Shown here: positions 34,658 through 43,448 of the stretch, piece by piece
How positions within the stretch are numbered: the stretch's first letter is position 1
Layout: every line of letters starts with the position of its first letter
Assembly: GCA_020442915.1 (NCBI GenBank)
Contig: JAGRJD010000057.1
Span: forward strand, 1 to 46,048
Reading direction: 5' to 3'
Source: Thiothrix sp.
GTDB lineage: Bacteria > Pseudomonadota > Gammaproteobacteria > Thiotrichales > Thiotrichaceae
Length of the DNA stretch: 46,048 nt
The notes under the pieces: model-generated
Seen by the model: only the letters and a program-made list of their open reading frames with translations
The model's database searches: none
What the model was told of the DNA's origin: nothing
Translations under genes and position numbers: made by a program

Positions 34658-35416
34658 TCAGTGCCCCAGAATCTGGCTCAGGAACAGCTGGGTACGCTCA
34701 CTCTGCGGATGGTTGAAGAAGGACTCGGGCTCATTTTCCTCAATGATCTGGCCGGCATCCATGAAAATTACACGGTTGGCCACTTCACGCGCAAACCCCA
34801 TCTCGTGGGTGACGCAGATCATGGTCATGCCCTCCTGCGCCAGCTCGATCATGACATCCAGCACTTCCTTGATCATCTCAGGATCCAGGGCTGAAGTCGG
34901 CTCGTCAAACAGCATCACTTTGGGAGCCATGCACAAGGCCCGTGCAATGGCCACCCGCTGCTGCTGGCCGCCGGAAAGCTGGCCCGGATACTTGCCGGCC
35001 TGATTCGGGATTTTGACCCGGTTCAGGTAGTTCATGGCAATTTCCTCGGCCTCCTTTTTGGCCATCTTGCGTACCCAGATCGGAGCCAGTGTACAGTTTT
35101 CCAGCACTGTCAGGTGCGGGAACAGGTTGAAATGCTGAAACACCATGCCGATCTCACGCCGGATGGTATCAATGTTCTTGAGGTCATTGGTCAATTCGAT
35201 ACCATCGACCTCAATCGTGCCCTGCTGGTGCTCTTCCAGACGGTTGATGCAGCGGATCATGGTGGATTTGCCGGAACCCGACGGGCCGCAGACCACAATG
35301 CGCTCGCCCTTGGAAACGTCCAGATTGATGTCACGCAGCACATGGAACTGACCATACCACTTCTGCATGTTCCGGATACGGATGACGGCTTCGTCACTGA
35401 CATTCATTTCACTCAT
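34658..35416 (-). CDS. aapP: Amino-acid ABC transporter ATPase (AapP-like)
   Basis: The nucleotide-binding subunit of a polar amino-acid importer. The 252 residues have Walker [11 protein letters not shown]-loop [12 protein letters not shown], signature LSGGQQQR, Walker [13 protein letters not shown] and the switch H in CVTHEMGFA. It is the last gene of a four-gene operon (aapJ-Q-M-P order), 17 bp after the second permease. Confidence 0.93.
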   Translation of the reverse strand: MSEMNVSDEAVIRIRNMQKWYGQFHVLRDINLDVSKGERIVVCGPSGSGKSTMIRCINRLEEHQQGTIEVDGIELTNDLKNIDTIRREIGMVFQHFNLFPHLTVLENCTLAPIWVRKMAKKEAEEIAMNYLNRVKIPNQAGKYPGQLSGGQQQRVAIARALCMAPKVMLFDEPTSALDPEMIKEVLDVMIELAQEGMTMICVTHEMGFAREVANRVIFMDAGQIIEENEPESFFNHPQSERTQLFLSQILGH

Positions 35417-35433
35417 TTATCCATTCCTCGTGT

Positions 35434-36813
35434 CTAGCGCTTGTGTCCGGTATGCAGCTTCTTTTCCAGATGCACGGAATAACGTGACATGCTGAAACAG
35501 AATACCCAGAACGTGACGGCACAAACCAGATAACCAGTAGCAGATGTCACGGGTGTGGCCCAGGACGGATCGGTAAAACTGGACTGGACCATCCCCAACA
35601 GATCAAACAGGCCGATGATCAGCACCAGGGTGGTATCCTTGAACAGGCTGATGAAGGTATTGACGATACCGGGAATCACGATTTTCAGCGCCTGCGGCAG
35701 AATGATCATGCGCATGCTCTGGTTGTAGGACAGACCCAGTGCTGAAGCCCCTTCATACTGGCCTTTGGGAATGGCCTGCAACCCGCCACGAATGTTCTCG
35801 GCCATGTAGGCGGAGGAAAACAGCGCCACCCCGATCAGGGCCCGCAACAGCTTGTCGAAATCCGTACCTTCCGGCAGAAACAGCGGCAGCATGACCGAAG
35901 ACATGAACAGGACGCTGATCAGCGGCACTCCGCGCCAGAACTCGATGAAGGTGATGGAGAGCACGCGAAACAGCGGCAGGCTGGAGCGGCGTCCCAGAGC
36001 CAGCACAATCCCCAGTGGCAGGGAGGCTACAATCCCGGTCAGGGCCACGACCAGCGTGACCAGCAGGCCGCCCCAGAAGTCGGTTGGCACCTTCTCCAGC
36101 CCGTAATCAATCGACATGAAAAACATCACGGCAGCAATGATCAGGAACAGCAGCCCGAGCAGACGGACCCCACCGCCAAAGGCAAGCAGTATCTCGCCCA
36201 GAACGCCACGCAACCCCAGATGCCCCGCCAGGGTCAGTACCACACCCGACACGGCCATGATCACCATGCCGGTCCGGCTCAGGCCGGCATGCCCTCCGGT
36301 CAGCAGGATCAGGGCAGCCAGCGGAAAGACCGACAGCATCAGCAGGGCAATAAAACGCCGTCCCGGTGCCTTGTCGATAATGATCCAGCCCAGACCGGCA
36401 GCCAGCAGGGCGAAGATCAGGTTGGGCCGCCACAGTTCACTTTCCGGATAACGTCCGTAGATAAACAGCTTGACCTTGGCCTGAACATAAGGCCAGCAGG
36501 CCCCGACTTCACCCGTAGCCACGCCGCCCTGTTCCGCCGTGGTACAGACACCGCGTTTAAGCCCTTCAGGGTCACTCCAGACCGCCTTGATGAAAGCGAA
36601 ATCAATGATGCCCCACAGGGCGCTGAGGCCATAGTAAAGCAGCAGCAGCGTCAGCAGCCCCATCAGCACTGAGCGTATCCCCGCCCCCGGACTACTGAAG
36701 TCATTCATGGTGGACAGAACATGCCTGCGCATCCAGCCGGCAATCCCGGTATCGGATACGGGAGGTGGCAGAAGCGGTGCGTCTTCGGTACGCAGATAGG
36801 AAGCGTTTGCCAT
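35434..36813 (-). CDS. aapM: Amino-acid ABC permease (AapM-like)
   Basis: A 459-residue inner-membrane permease with an N-terminal extension of extra helices (residues about 50-240) and the C-terminal HisMQ-type transport domain: LPLGIVLALGRRSSLP, EFWRGVPLIS and the EAA loop EGASALGLSYNQSMRMIILPQALKIV (read as EGASALGLSYNQSMR and ILPQALKIV). Long N-termini are usual in AapM. It follows aapQ by 6 bp. Confidence 0.92.
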   Translation of the reverse strand: MANASYLRTEDAPLLPPPVSDTGIAGWMRRHVLSTMNDFSSPGAGIRSVLMGLLTLLLLYYGLSALWGIIDFAFIKAVWSDPEGLKRGVCTTAEQGGVATGEVGACWPYVQAKVKLFIYGRYPESELWRPNLIFALLAAGLGWIIIDKAPGRRFIALLMLSVFPLAALILLTGGHAGLSRTGMVIMAVSGVVLTLAGHLGLRGVLGEILLAFGGGVRLLGLLFLIIAAVMFFMSIDYGLEKVPTDFWGGLLVTLVVALTGIVASLPLGIVLALGRRSSLPLFRVLSITFIEFWRGVPLISVLFMSSVMLPLFLPEGTDFDKLLRALIGVALFSSAYMAENIRGGLQAIPKGQYEGASALGLSYNQSMRMIILPQALKIVIPGIVNTFISLFKDTTLVLIIGLFDLLGMVQSSFTDPSWATPVTSATGYLVCAVTFWVFCFSMSRYSVHLEKKLHTGHKR

Positions 36814-36819
36814 GCCTTG

Positions 36820-38049
36820 TTACCTCTCGACCAGACGGATGCGGGCGTTGAACCAGTTCATGAACAAGGATGTCAGCAGGCTCAGGATCAGGTACAGCAT
36901 CATCATCATGAAGATCATCTCGATTTCCTGACCAATCTGGTTCAGGGCCGTACCGGCAAAGACCGATACGATGTCGGGATAGGCGATGGCAACGGCCAGT
37001 GAGGAGTTCTTGGTCAGATTCAGGAACTGCGAGGTCAGGGGCGGCACAATCACGCGCAGGGCCTGCGGAATGATGATCAGCCGCTGAGCCATGCCACCGC
37101 TCAGGCCCAGGGCCTGACTGGCCTCCGTCTGCCCGTGTGGTACTGCCAGAATGCCGGCACGCACGATTTCCGCTATAAAGGAGGCGGTATACAGGGACAG
37201 GGCCAGCCACAAACCGATAAACTCCGGCTTCAGTACCATCCCGGCATCCGCCTGATACCCACGCCTCAGAATCGGGCCATCTTCCTTGAAGACCGGCAGT
37301 TCCCAGCTCAGGGGGCTGCCCTGCACCAGAAATACGACCAGGGGAATGCCGATCAGCAACAGCAGGTAGACCGGGAGGGTCGGCGGCCTGCGCCCGGTGG
37401 CAAACTGTCTGGCGGTGGCAAAACGGGCATACAGCCAACATCCGGCCACTCCCAGCACAAACGCCAGCGCCACATAGCCGAAGCCCTGTTCAAAAACGGG
37501 AGCCGGCAGATACAGGCCGGACTTGTTGATCCCGCCCAGTCCCCCGAACAGGGACCAGCGCTCGCGTAGTTCGGGTACGGCACGCAAGGCAAAGAAATAC
37601 CAGAAAAACAGCTGCAGCAGTAACGGGATGTTACGGAATATTTCCACATAAACAGTGGCTACCGCGCTGAAAATCCGGTTCCTGGACAGGCGCATGACTC
37701 CGATCAGAAAACCCAGCAGGGTGGCGGCAATAATGCCCAGTATCGCCACGGTGATGGTGTTGATGGCACCGACCCAGAATACATCCAGATAGGTGGACAC
37801 ACCGGGGGCATAGTCCATCAGACGCACACCCGGTGAATCCAGGATTTCAAAACCGGCACGCTGGCTCAGGAAGTCAAAACCGGACTTTTTGTCCAGCCGC
37901 TGCAGGTTGCTGACCGTGTTGTAGATGATCCAGCTGAAAAAACCCAGCAGGCCCAGCAGCACCAGCGCCTGGAACAGCCAGCCCCGCCAGGTACTGTTAT
38001 ACAGAAGTTTGTTGATAATGGATTGTTGTCTGACCGTATCTTCTTGCAT
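36820..38049 (-). CDS. aapQ: Amino-acid ABC permease (AapQ-like)
   Basis: A 409-residue permease with about eight hydrophobic segments; HisMQ-type signatures are EIFRNIPLLLQLFFWY and EAA-like QTEASQALGLSGGMAQRLIIIPQALR (read as QTEASQALGLSGG and IIIPQALRVIV). The mid-protein segment of about 110 residues between them is a feature of AapQ. It lies 92 bp after aapJ, with a stem-loop between them. Confidence 0.92.
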   Translation of the reverse strand: MQEDTVRQQSIINKLLYNSTWRGWLFQALVLLGLLGFFSWIIYNTVSNLQRLDKKSGFDFLSQRAGFEILDSPGVRLMDYAPGVSTYLDVFWVGAINTITVAILGIIAATLLGFLIGVMRLSRNRIFSAVATVYVEIFRNIPLLLQLFFWYFFALRAVPELRERWSLFGGLGGINKSGLYLPAPVFEQGFGYVALAFVLGVAGCWLYARFATARQFATGRRPPTLPVYLLLLIGIPLVVFLVQGSPLSWELPVFKEDGPILRRGYQADAGMVLKPEFIGLWLALSLYTASFIAEIVRAGILAVPHGQTEASQALGLSGGMAQRLIIIPQALRVIVPPLTSQFLNLTKNSSLAVAIAYPDIVSVFAGTALNQIGQEIEMIFMMMMLYLILSLLTSLFMNWFNARIRLVER

Positions 38050-38097
38050 GGCGGAAACACCGGTTTTGTGTGAAGAGGCAGAAACGGGAGCAGAAAG

Positions 38098-38132
38098 CTG
38101 CTGCCGGACAGCCCATTCTGTGCCGGCAGCAG
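38098..38132 (-). terminator. Intercistronic hairpin aapJ/aapQ
   Basis: CTGCTGCCGG (38098-38107) pairs perfectly with CCGGCAGCAG (38123-38132); inside, ACAG and CTGT add four more pairs across a single bulge. It sits 9 nt past the aapJ stop, before the permease genes. Such stems commonly protect the abundant binding-protein message or partly terminate, giving more binding protein than permease. Confidence 0.6.
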
Positions 38133-38141
38133 GAAAAGGAC

Positions 38142-39158
38142 TTACCTGACCGGTGGTGCGTACTGGATGCCACCCTCGGTCCAGAGGGCATTGACCCCGC
38201 GCTCCAGTTTCAGCGGGGTATCCGGTCCGACGTTACGGTCATAGATTTCACCGTAGTTGCCGACCAGCTTCACGATGTTATAGGCCCAGTCATTCCCCAG
38301 GCCGATGCCTTCACCGAACTTGCTGTCATCCTTGCCCAGAAAGCGCTTGATTTCGGGGTTCTCCGAGTTGGCCATTTCATCCACATTCGCGGACGTGATA
38401 CCGAACTCCTCGGCATTCAGCAGGGCATAATAGACCCAGCGGCCAATGTTGAACCACTGATCATCCCCCTGACGCACGACCGGACCCAGCGGTTCCTTGG
38501 AGATGATTTCCGGCAGGACCATATGGTCATCCGGATTGGCCAGCTTCAGGCGTTCCGCAGCCACCCCGGAACGGTCCGTGGTGTAGACATCACAGCGCCC
38601 GGCCCCGTAAGCCGCAATCACTTCATCCGACTTTTCAAATGCCACCAGCTCAAAGCCCATATTATGGGTTTTGAAATAATCGGTGATGTTGAGTTCAGTG
38701 GTGGTACCGGTATTGACACAGATCTTGGCCCCGTCCAGCTCCTTGGCCGAGGTGGCTCCCAGGGACTTGGGCACCATCATGCCCTGACCGTCATAATAGG
38801 TGACACCCACAAAATTCAGCCCCAGCTGGGTATCGCGGGTCATGCTCCAGGTGGTATTCCGGGACAGCACATCAATCTCGCCCGAGGACAGGGCGGTAAA
38901 GCGCTCCTTGGCCGACAGGGGGGTAAAACGGACTTTTTCGGCATCCCCGAAAATGGCGGCAGCCAGTGCACGGCAGTAATCCACATCCAGTCCGGTCCAG
39001 TTTCCCTTGTCATCCGGATTGGAAAATCCCGGCAGGCCCTGACTCACACCACATTGAAGGTAGCCCTTCTCCTTGATCGTCTCCAGCGTGGTTGCGGCCT
39101 GCGCAGAAGCGGTGCACGCAACGACAGCCAACCCCAACAGAACTTTTTTGAATTTCAT
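38142..39158 (-). CDS. aapJ: Amino-acid ABC transporter binding protein (AapJ-like)
   Basis: The periplasmic binding protein of the importer. The start MKFKKVLLGL has GGAG 7 nt upstream; 338 residues result, the signal peptide ending SAQA. Family 3 motifs include KGYLQCGVSQGLPGFSNPDDKGNW, GLDVDYCRALAAAIFGD, FTPLSAKERFTALSSGEIDVL, and TTWSMTRDTQLGL (given as separate short motifs). Relatives bind general L-amino acids. It heads the operon under the promoter listed separately. Confidence 0.93.
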   Translation of the reverse strand: MKFKKVLLGLAVVACTASAQAATTLETIKEKGYLQCGVSQGLPGFSNPDDKGNWTGLDVDYCRALAAAIFGDAEKVRFTPLSAKERFTALSSGEIDVLSRNTTWSMTRDTQLGLNFVGVTYYDGQGMMVPKSLGATSAKELDGAKICVNTGTTTELNITDYFKTHNMGFELVAFEKSDEVIAAYGAGRCDVYTTDRSGVAAERLKLANPDDHMVLPEIISKEPLGPVVRQGDDQWFNIGRWVYYALLNAEEFGITSANVDEMANSENPEIKRFLGKDDSKFGEGIGLGNDWAYNIVKLVGNYGEIYDRNVGPDTPLKLERGVNALWTEGGIQYAPPVR

Positions 39159-39213
39159 TCTTGACTCTCCAATAAAATAGACGGACAGACGCACCCCTCT
39201 GAAAAAACAGAGC

Positions 39214-39231
39214 TGAGGTTAAGCTACCTCA
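39214..39231 (-). promoter_or_regulatory. Leader hairpin of aapJ
   Basis: TGAGGT (39214-39219) and ACCTCA (39226-39231) form a short stem near the 5' end of the inferred aapJ message. Could protect the 5' end or be coincidental. Confidence 0.3.
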
Positions 39232-39241
39232 AGGCCAATCC

Positions 39242-39284
39242 AGTCTACAAAGAGCCGATGCAGCTGGTCAAGTCAAGACTTGAC
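39242..39284 (-). promoter_or_regulatory. aapJ promoter with overlapping operator-like dyad
   Basis: Read on the minus strand, TTGACC (39266-39271) and TAGACT (39242-39247) are spaced by 18 nt, a reasonable sigma-70 promoter giving a leader of about 78 nt. A perfect 8+2+8 palindrome, GTCAAGTC-AA-GACTTGAC (39267-39284), overlaps the -35. It is a natural place for a repressor or activator to bind. Pattern seen; function inferred. Confidence 0.45.
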
Positions 39285-39689
39285 AGAAAAACCATACACC
39301 CTCCCGATGCCCCCCTCTTCAGGAATTATTTTAATATCATCCAGATAAGTGACCGCATACCAGTTTCCTTCCATTTTCACCGGACCTCGCTGCATGCCGA
39401 CCACTACATTCCGGCACTGCCTTTCCCTGGTGCATACCGGTCAGGAAAAGTGCAGGCTGCCACCTGGCAGCAACAGCCCCGAAGCACCGAAATACAATAA
39501 TTTTTATCAAAAAATATTGAAATATAGGGTGAAAAAGCCTTTTCCGGCTGTCAGGAACACGGCGCGGTGAGCCAGATATCCGGGCAGGCAGCCATGCACA
39601 AACCCAGGGCACCTGCCGTCGATGACATCCGGACAGAAATACCGGAAGTCCGCCATGAAGGCATCGATAAACCAGCAATTTTCATGCGA

Positions 39690-41471
39690 TCAAACCGGTT
39701 CCGGAATTTTTCCACCCGACAGGGGAGGCAGCTGGCATTCATCAAATACCCGGTACCTGCACTGCTGGCAACGCCCATGATCCAGTGCCACCGTGGTGAT
39801 CTTGTGAATGGCCTCCTTTTTTTCATCGAAGAAATACTGCACACCGACATGCTCATCAAAGTGTACCCGGTGGATAAAATCGTTGACCTTGGGCTTGAAT
39901 TCGGCAAAGTACAGTCCTCCCCCCTTCTCCCGCAGCCGGTCGGACTCCTGCTCCAGCATCTCTGCCCCGGTCAGGTCGATGAAGTTGACACCGGTCCCTA
40001 CAATCAGGATATGCCTGATCTGCTGCTTTTCACTGATGTAATTCAGCTGCGACTGGATATGGTTGGAAGAGCCGAAATAGATCGACATATCGATGCGGAT
40101 GATCTTGAATTGCGGGCACTCCTGTAAATGATCCGCCTCACATTCCCGCACCAGCGAACGCTTGCCGCTGTCCGGATCACGATCCGGTGCCAGACTGACC
40201 ACATCCGGGATGGAGGTCCGGGCCAGGAACAGCACCAGGGACAGCAGCACGCCGAAGTAGATCGCAAACTCCAGGTCAAAAAACAGGGTGGCAAAAAAGG
40301 TGGTCAGCAGAATGCTGGTTTCGGCCTTGCTGGTTTCCAGCACTTTCCGGATATTGGAAAAATTAATCAGGTTCCAGGCAACCAGCAGAATGATACCACC
40401 CATGGCCGCAATCGGCAGGTAGGCGGTCAGCGGCGCCACCAGCAAAATGATCAAGGCCAGCAGTATGGCAGCGAAAATGGCTGACATCGGGGTTCTGGCT
40501 CCGGAGGTGTAATTCACTCCAGAGCGGGTAAAGGAGCCGGAACCGGCGTAGCTGGAGAAAAAACTGCCCACCACATTGGATAATCCCTGACCGAAAAACT
40601 CCTGATTGCCATCAATGCGCTGGTGAGATTTGGCAGCGATGGCACGGCTGATGGATACCGCCTCGATCAGGCCCAGCAGGGCAACGGCAAAAGCCTGCGG
40701 AGCCAGCATGCGAATCGTGCTCAGGGAAAAGTCGGGGTGGGACAGCGGCGGCAGGTGCGCCGGTATCTCGCCCACATAGCTGATGCCGCGCTCCTCGCCT
40801 CCCAGCAGTAACGATACGCTCCCCCCGACAATCAGCCCCAGCAACATGTTGGGAATGCGCGGCAGAAGCTTTTTGAGGACAAAAGCAGTCACCAGCGTGA
40901 TCATGGCAACGGAAAGCACGAACAGATTGGCATTGGGCAGCTCGCGCAGGATCACCAGCCAGGTATGCAGAAAGGAATCACCGCGCGGGACATTGATCCC
41001 GAGCACATACTTGATCTGGCTGGTGGCAATCAGAATCGCAGCACCGGCGGTAAACCCCACCACCACGGTATGCGATACAAAATTAACCAAAACCCCCATG
41101 CGTGCCAGGGCGAAACCCAGCTGATACACGCCCGCCAGAAAGGTCATGGTCAATGCCAGCTGAATATAGGCCGGCGACCCCGGCTCGGCGTGGTTGCTCA
41201 GGGCGGAAAACACCACAATGGAAATGGCCGTCGTCGGGCCGGAAATCAGGTGCAGGGAAGAGCCGAACAGAGCCGCCACAATCGGTGTCACCATCGCGGT
41301 ATACAGGCCGTATTCGGGTGGCAGGCCGGCAATGGTGGCGAAAGCCACACCCTGGGGCAGCACGATGACAGCACCGGTCAAACCGGCCAGCAGATCAGCC
41401 TTGAGGGTGCTGCGGTTAATCAGCCGGAACCAGTCTACAAAGGGAAACAGAAAATGGATTAGCGAATTCAT
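39690..41471 (-). CDS. SulP-family anion transporter with STAS domain
   Basis: A 593-residue inner-membrane transporter. The first 420 residues are hydrophobic helices with VLPQGVAFATIAGLPPEYGLYTAM-type SulP signature (VLPQGVAFATIAGLPPEYG), FGSSLHLISGPTTA and GQGLSNVVGSFFSSYAGSGSFTRSG (read as two motifs). A cytoplasmic STAS domain spans about 455-560. The tail carries a Cys cluster (CQQCRYRVFDEC), and ECEADHLQECPQ precedes the STAS. Transports sulfate, bicarbonate or a dicarboxylate; the substrate cannot be told from sequence. Confidence 0.9.
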   Translation of the reverse strand: MNSLIHFLFPFVDWFRLINRSTLKADLLAGLTGAVIVLPQGVAFATIAGLPPEYGLYTAMVTPIVAALFGSSLHLISGPTTAISIVVFSALSNHAEPGSPAYIQLALTMTFLAGVYQLGFALARMGVLVNFVSHTVVVGFTAGAAILIATSQIKYVLGINVPRGDSFLHTWLVILRELPNANLFVLSVAMITLVTAFVLKKLLPRIPNMLLGLIVGGSVSLLLGGEERGISYVGEIPAHLPPLSHPDFSLSTIRMLAPQAFAVALLGLIEAVSISRAIAAKSHQRIDGNQEFFGQGLSNVVGSFFSSYAGSGSFTRSGVNYTSGARTPMSAIFAAILLALIILLVAPLTAYLPIAAMGGIILLVAWNLINFSNIRKVLETSKAETSILLTTFFATLFFDLEFAIYFGVLLSLVLFLARTSIPDVVSLAPDRDPDSGKRSLVRECEADHLQECPQFKIIRIDMSIYFGSSNHIQSQLNYISEKQQIRHILIVGTGVNFIDLTGAEMLEQESDRLREKGGGLYFAEFKPKVNDFIHRVHFDEHVGVQYFFDEKKEAIHKITTVALDHGRCQQCRYRVFDECQLPPLSGGKIPEPV

Positions 41472-41509
41472 GGATGCTTGGGAAATCGGTTTTTATTGCG
41501 AGTAAGACG

Positions 41510-41526
41510 GCTGATTTATCATCAGC
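41510..41526. promoter_or_regulatory. Small dyad in the SulP/oxygenase spacer
   Basis: GCTGAT (41510-41515) and ATCAGC (41521-41526) flank TTATC in the 262-bp divergent region between the SulP gene and the 2OG-Fe(II) oxygenase gene. A possible operator; nothing else convincing is seen in this region. Confidence 0.25.
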
Positions 41527-41733
41527 ATGCGCTTATTTGCTTATTTATACAGGGAAGCCCGGCAAAAAGCAGCCGCTTTATCCGCATTTCCCCCAAACGG
41601 GATAGTAGCAGACAGGAACTGACTACAACCGGAATATATCCTGGAATACATCCATCCCCCAAAACCGGAAATTCTGCTGGCCAGCCGCACGGTTTTGTCC
41701 TATAACAGCGCGGCTGTCTGCACGAGTACCTGA

Positions 41734-42423
41734 ATGCCAAACCACGCCTTGCCGGATGAAGACCTGTTGAAGCGGCTTGCCGATACGCTGTATCAGCAGG
41801 GCTATCTTGCCCTGCCCGATGCCTTGCCACCACCACTGATCAGAACCCTGCAAAACCGGATACAGGCGCTTGACAATGCCGCCTTTCATCCCGCCGGTAT
41901 CGGGCGCGAACAGGATTATCGCCACCTGAAACGGGTACGCAGTGACCGCATCCACTGGCTGGACAGCCATGACCCGGCCACCCGGAGCTACTTCGACTGG
42001 ATGGAAGCCCTGCGTCTGGGCCTGAATCGCACCCTGTTTCTGGGCCTGTTTGATTATGAATGTCATTTTGCCTGGTATCCGCAGGGTGCACGTTATCAAA
42101 CCCATCTGGATGCATTCCGGGGCAACAATAACCGCAGGCTCTCGACCGTGCTGTACCTGAACCCGGACTGGCAGACCGGGGACGGCGGCGAGCTGGTGAT
42201 TCATGCGCCCCTGCCGGAACAGGCAGTCCGGCTGCCCGGACTGGCAACCCCGTCAGCCACGCCCGAACTGCTCCGTATTCAGCCACTGAATGCCACCCTG
42301 GTGCTGTTTCTCAGCGAGGTATTCCCGCACGAAGTACTGCCGGCTCACAAGCCACGCTACAGCATCACCGGCTGGTTCCGGGTCAATACTTCCAGTACCC
42401 GGCAGGCCGACCCGCCCGCCTGA
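41734..42423 (+). CDS. 2OG-Fe(II) oxygenase
   Basis: A 229-residue soluble enzyme of the 2-oxoglutarate/iron oxygenase superfamily. The iron triad is likely His129 and Asp131 (HLDAFRG) and a distal His (FPHEVL, about 198), with the 2OG-anchoring Arg in KPRYSITGWFR. GDGGELVIH supports the prolyl-hydroxylase-type double-stranded beta-helix. The substrate is unknown. The ribosome site is weak. It diverges from SulP and precedes fpr. Confidence 0.85.
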   Translation: MPNHALPDEDLLKRLADTLYQQGYLALPDALPPPLIRTLQNRIQALDNAAFHPAGIGREQDYRHLKRVRSDRIHWLDSHDPATRSYFDWMEALRLGLNRTLFLGLFDYECHFAWYPQGARYQTHLDAFRGNNNRRLSTVLYLNPDWQTGDGGELVIHAPLPEQAVRLPGLATPSATPELLRIQPLNATLVLFLSEVFPHEVLPAHKPRYSITGWFRVNTSSTRQADPPA

Positions 42424-42513
42424 GCACCAGAAAAATCAGGCTTATTTGCCAAACCTGACCTGGGCCCCCATATTCATGCCCATTGAATGTGAATGAATCA
42501 GACCGGAGCCTCC

Positions 42514-43290
42514 ATGCCTGCCTTTGACACCGCCGAAGTCCTCAGTGTTCGACACTGGAACCAGCACCTGTTCAGTTTCCGTACCACCCGTGCCGACAGC
42601 CTGCGCTTCCGGAACGGCGAATTCATCATGATCGGTCTGGAAAACAATGAACGCCCTGTCATGCGTGCCTACAGCATCGCCAGTCCCAATCATGAGGAGT
42701 TTCTGGAGTTTTTCAGCATCAAGGTGCCCGACGGGCAGCTGACGTCCCGGCTGCAGAACCTGCAGGCAGGCAACCGCATTCTGATCAGCCGCAAACCGAC
42801 CGGTACGCTGGTGGTGGATGATCTCAGACCGGGCAGGCACCTGTTCCTGCTCAGTACCGGTACCGGGCTGGCCCCCTTCCTGAGCATCGTGCAGGACCCG
42901 GAGATTTACGAACGCTTTGAGCGGGTGGTCCTGTTTCATGGCGTGCGTTTTCGCAATGACCTCGCCTATGAAGACTGGCTGCGTTACGAACTGCCCCGGC
43001 ATGAATACCTAGGTGAAACCATCCGTAACCAGCTCAGCTATTATCCCAGCGTCACGCGTGAAGCTTACCCGAACCAGGGCCGTATTACCGACCTGATCCG
43101 CAACGGCCAGCTGTGCAGCGACCTGGGATTAGCGCCCCTGAACCCGCAGGCCGACCGTCTGATGCTGTGCGGCAGCCCGACCATGCTGGCGGATACCCGT
43201 GAACTGCTGGACAGCATGGGCTTTGAAGCCAGCCCCAAACGTGGCATGGCCGGTGACTACGTTATTGAGCGTGCGTTTGTGGAAAGCTGA
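42514..43290 (+). CDS. fpr: Ferredoxin--NADP reductase
   Basis: Fpr moves electrons between NADPH and ferredoxin/flavodoxin in the cytoplasm. The start MPAFDTAEVL has GGAG 6 nt upstream, giving 258 residues, the usual length; the ATG at 42493 has no site. FAD-binding RAYSIAS and the preceding FMIGL-like strand, the NADP-binding STGTGLAPFLSI, FHGVRFRNDLAYED and CGSPTML, and the short C-terminus AFVES mark bacterial subclass I FNR. It stands alone, converging with ccoP. Confidence 0.93.
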   Translation: MPAFDTAEVLSVRHWNQHLFSFRTTRADSLRFRNGEFIMIGLENNERPVMRAYSIASPNHEEFLEFFSIKVPDGQLTSRLQNLQAGNRILISRKPTGTLVVDDLRPGRHLFLLSTGTGLAPFLSIVQDPEIYERFERVVLFHGVRFRNDLAYEDWLRYELPRHEYLGETIRNQLSYYPSVTREAYPNQGRITDLIRNGQLCSDLGLAPLNPQADRLMLCGSPTMLADTRELLDSMGFEASPKRGMAGDYVIERAFVES

Positions 43291-43400
43291 ATGCTTCGTT
43301 TTTCAGTATTACCCCGATGTTACGGTTAACATTACTTTAAATCGCTCACCCCAGGCAATACACTGAAAACCTGCTATTGATTCTCCTTGGGTGGTACAGA

Positions 43401-43429
43401 CCATCCGGACCTGTTCAGGGTTCGGGTGG
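43401..43429 (+). terminator. Hairpin between fpr and ccoP
   Basis: CCATCCGGACC (43401-43411) pairs with GGTTCGGGTGG (43419-43429) as an 11-bp stem with two G-U pairs in the plus-strand sense, loop 7 nt, followed by CCTGTCTTGTC. The pairing favours the plus strand, so it likely ends fpr. Confidence 0.5.
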
Positions 43430-43448
43430 CCTGTCTTGTCTGCAGGGC

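Larger units (their letters stand above)
39159..39689. other. 531-bp intergenic region between aapJ and the SulP gene
   Basis: The aapJ end carries its leader and promoter. The middle has an A/T-rich run (about 39488-39545). Open frames on both strands lack ribosome sites and recognisable content; the longest minus-strand one (39337-39678) has Arg/Cys-rich, low-character sequence. I see no RNA gene. Confidence 0.4.

Noticed and set aside
34509..35003. Plus-strand frame beginning upstream of aapP
   Set aside because: Overlaps the certain aapP gene antisense and has no domain.
39337..39678. 113-residue minus-strand frame in the aapJ/SulP gap
   Set aside because: Arg/Cys-rich, no ribosome site, no recognisable motif.
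43317..43332. ATGTTA/TAACAT dyad after fpr
   Set aside because: Short A/T-rich palindrome expected by chance; the longer hairpin at 43401-43429 is a better terminator.
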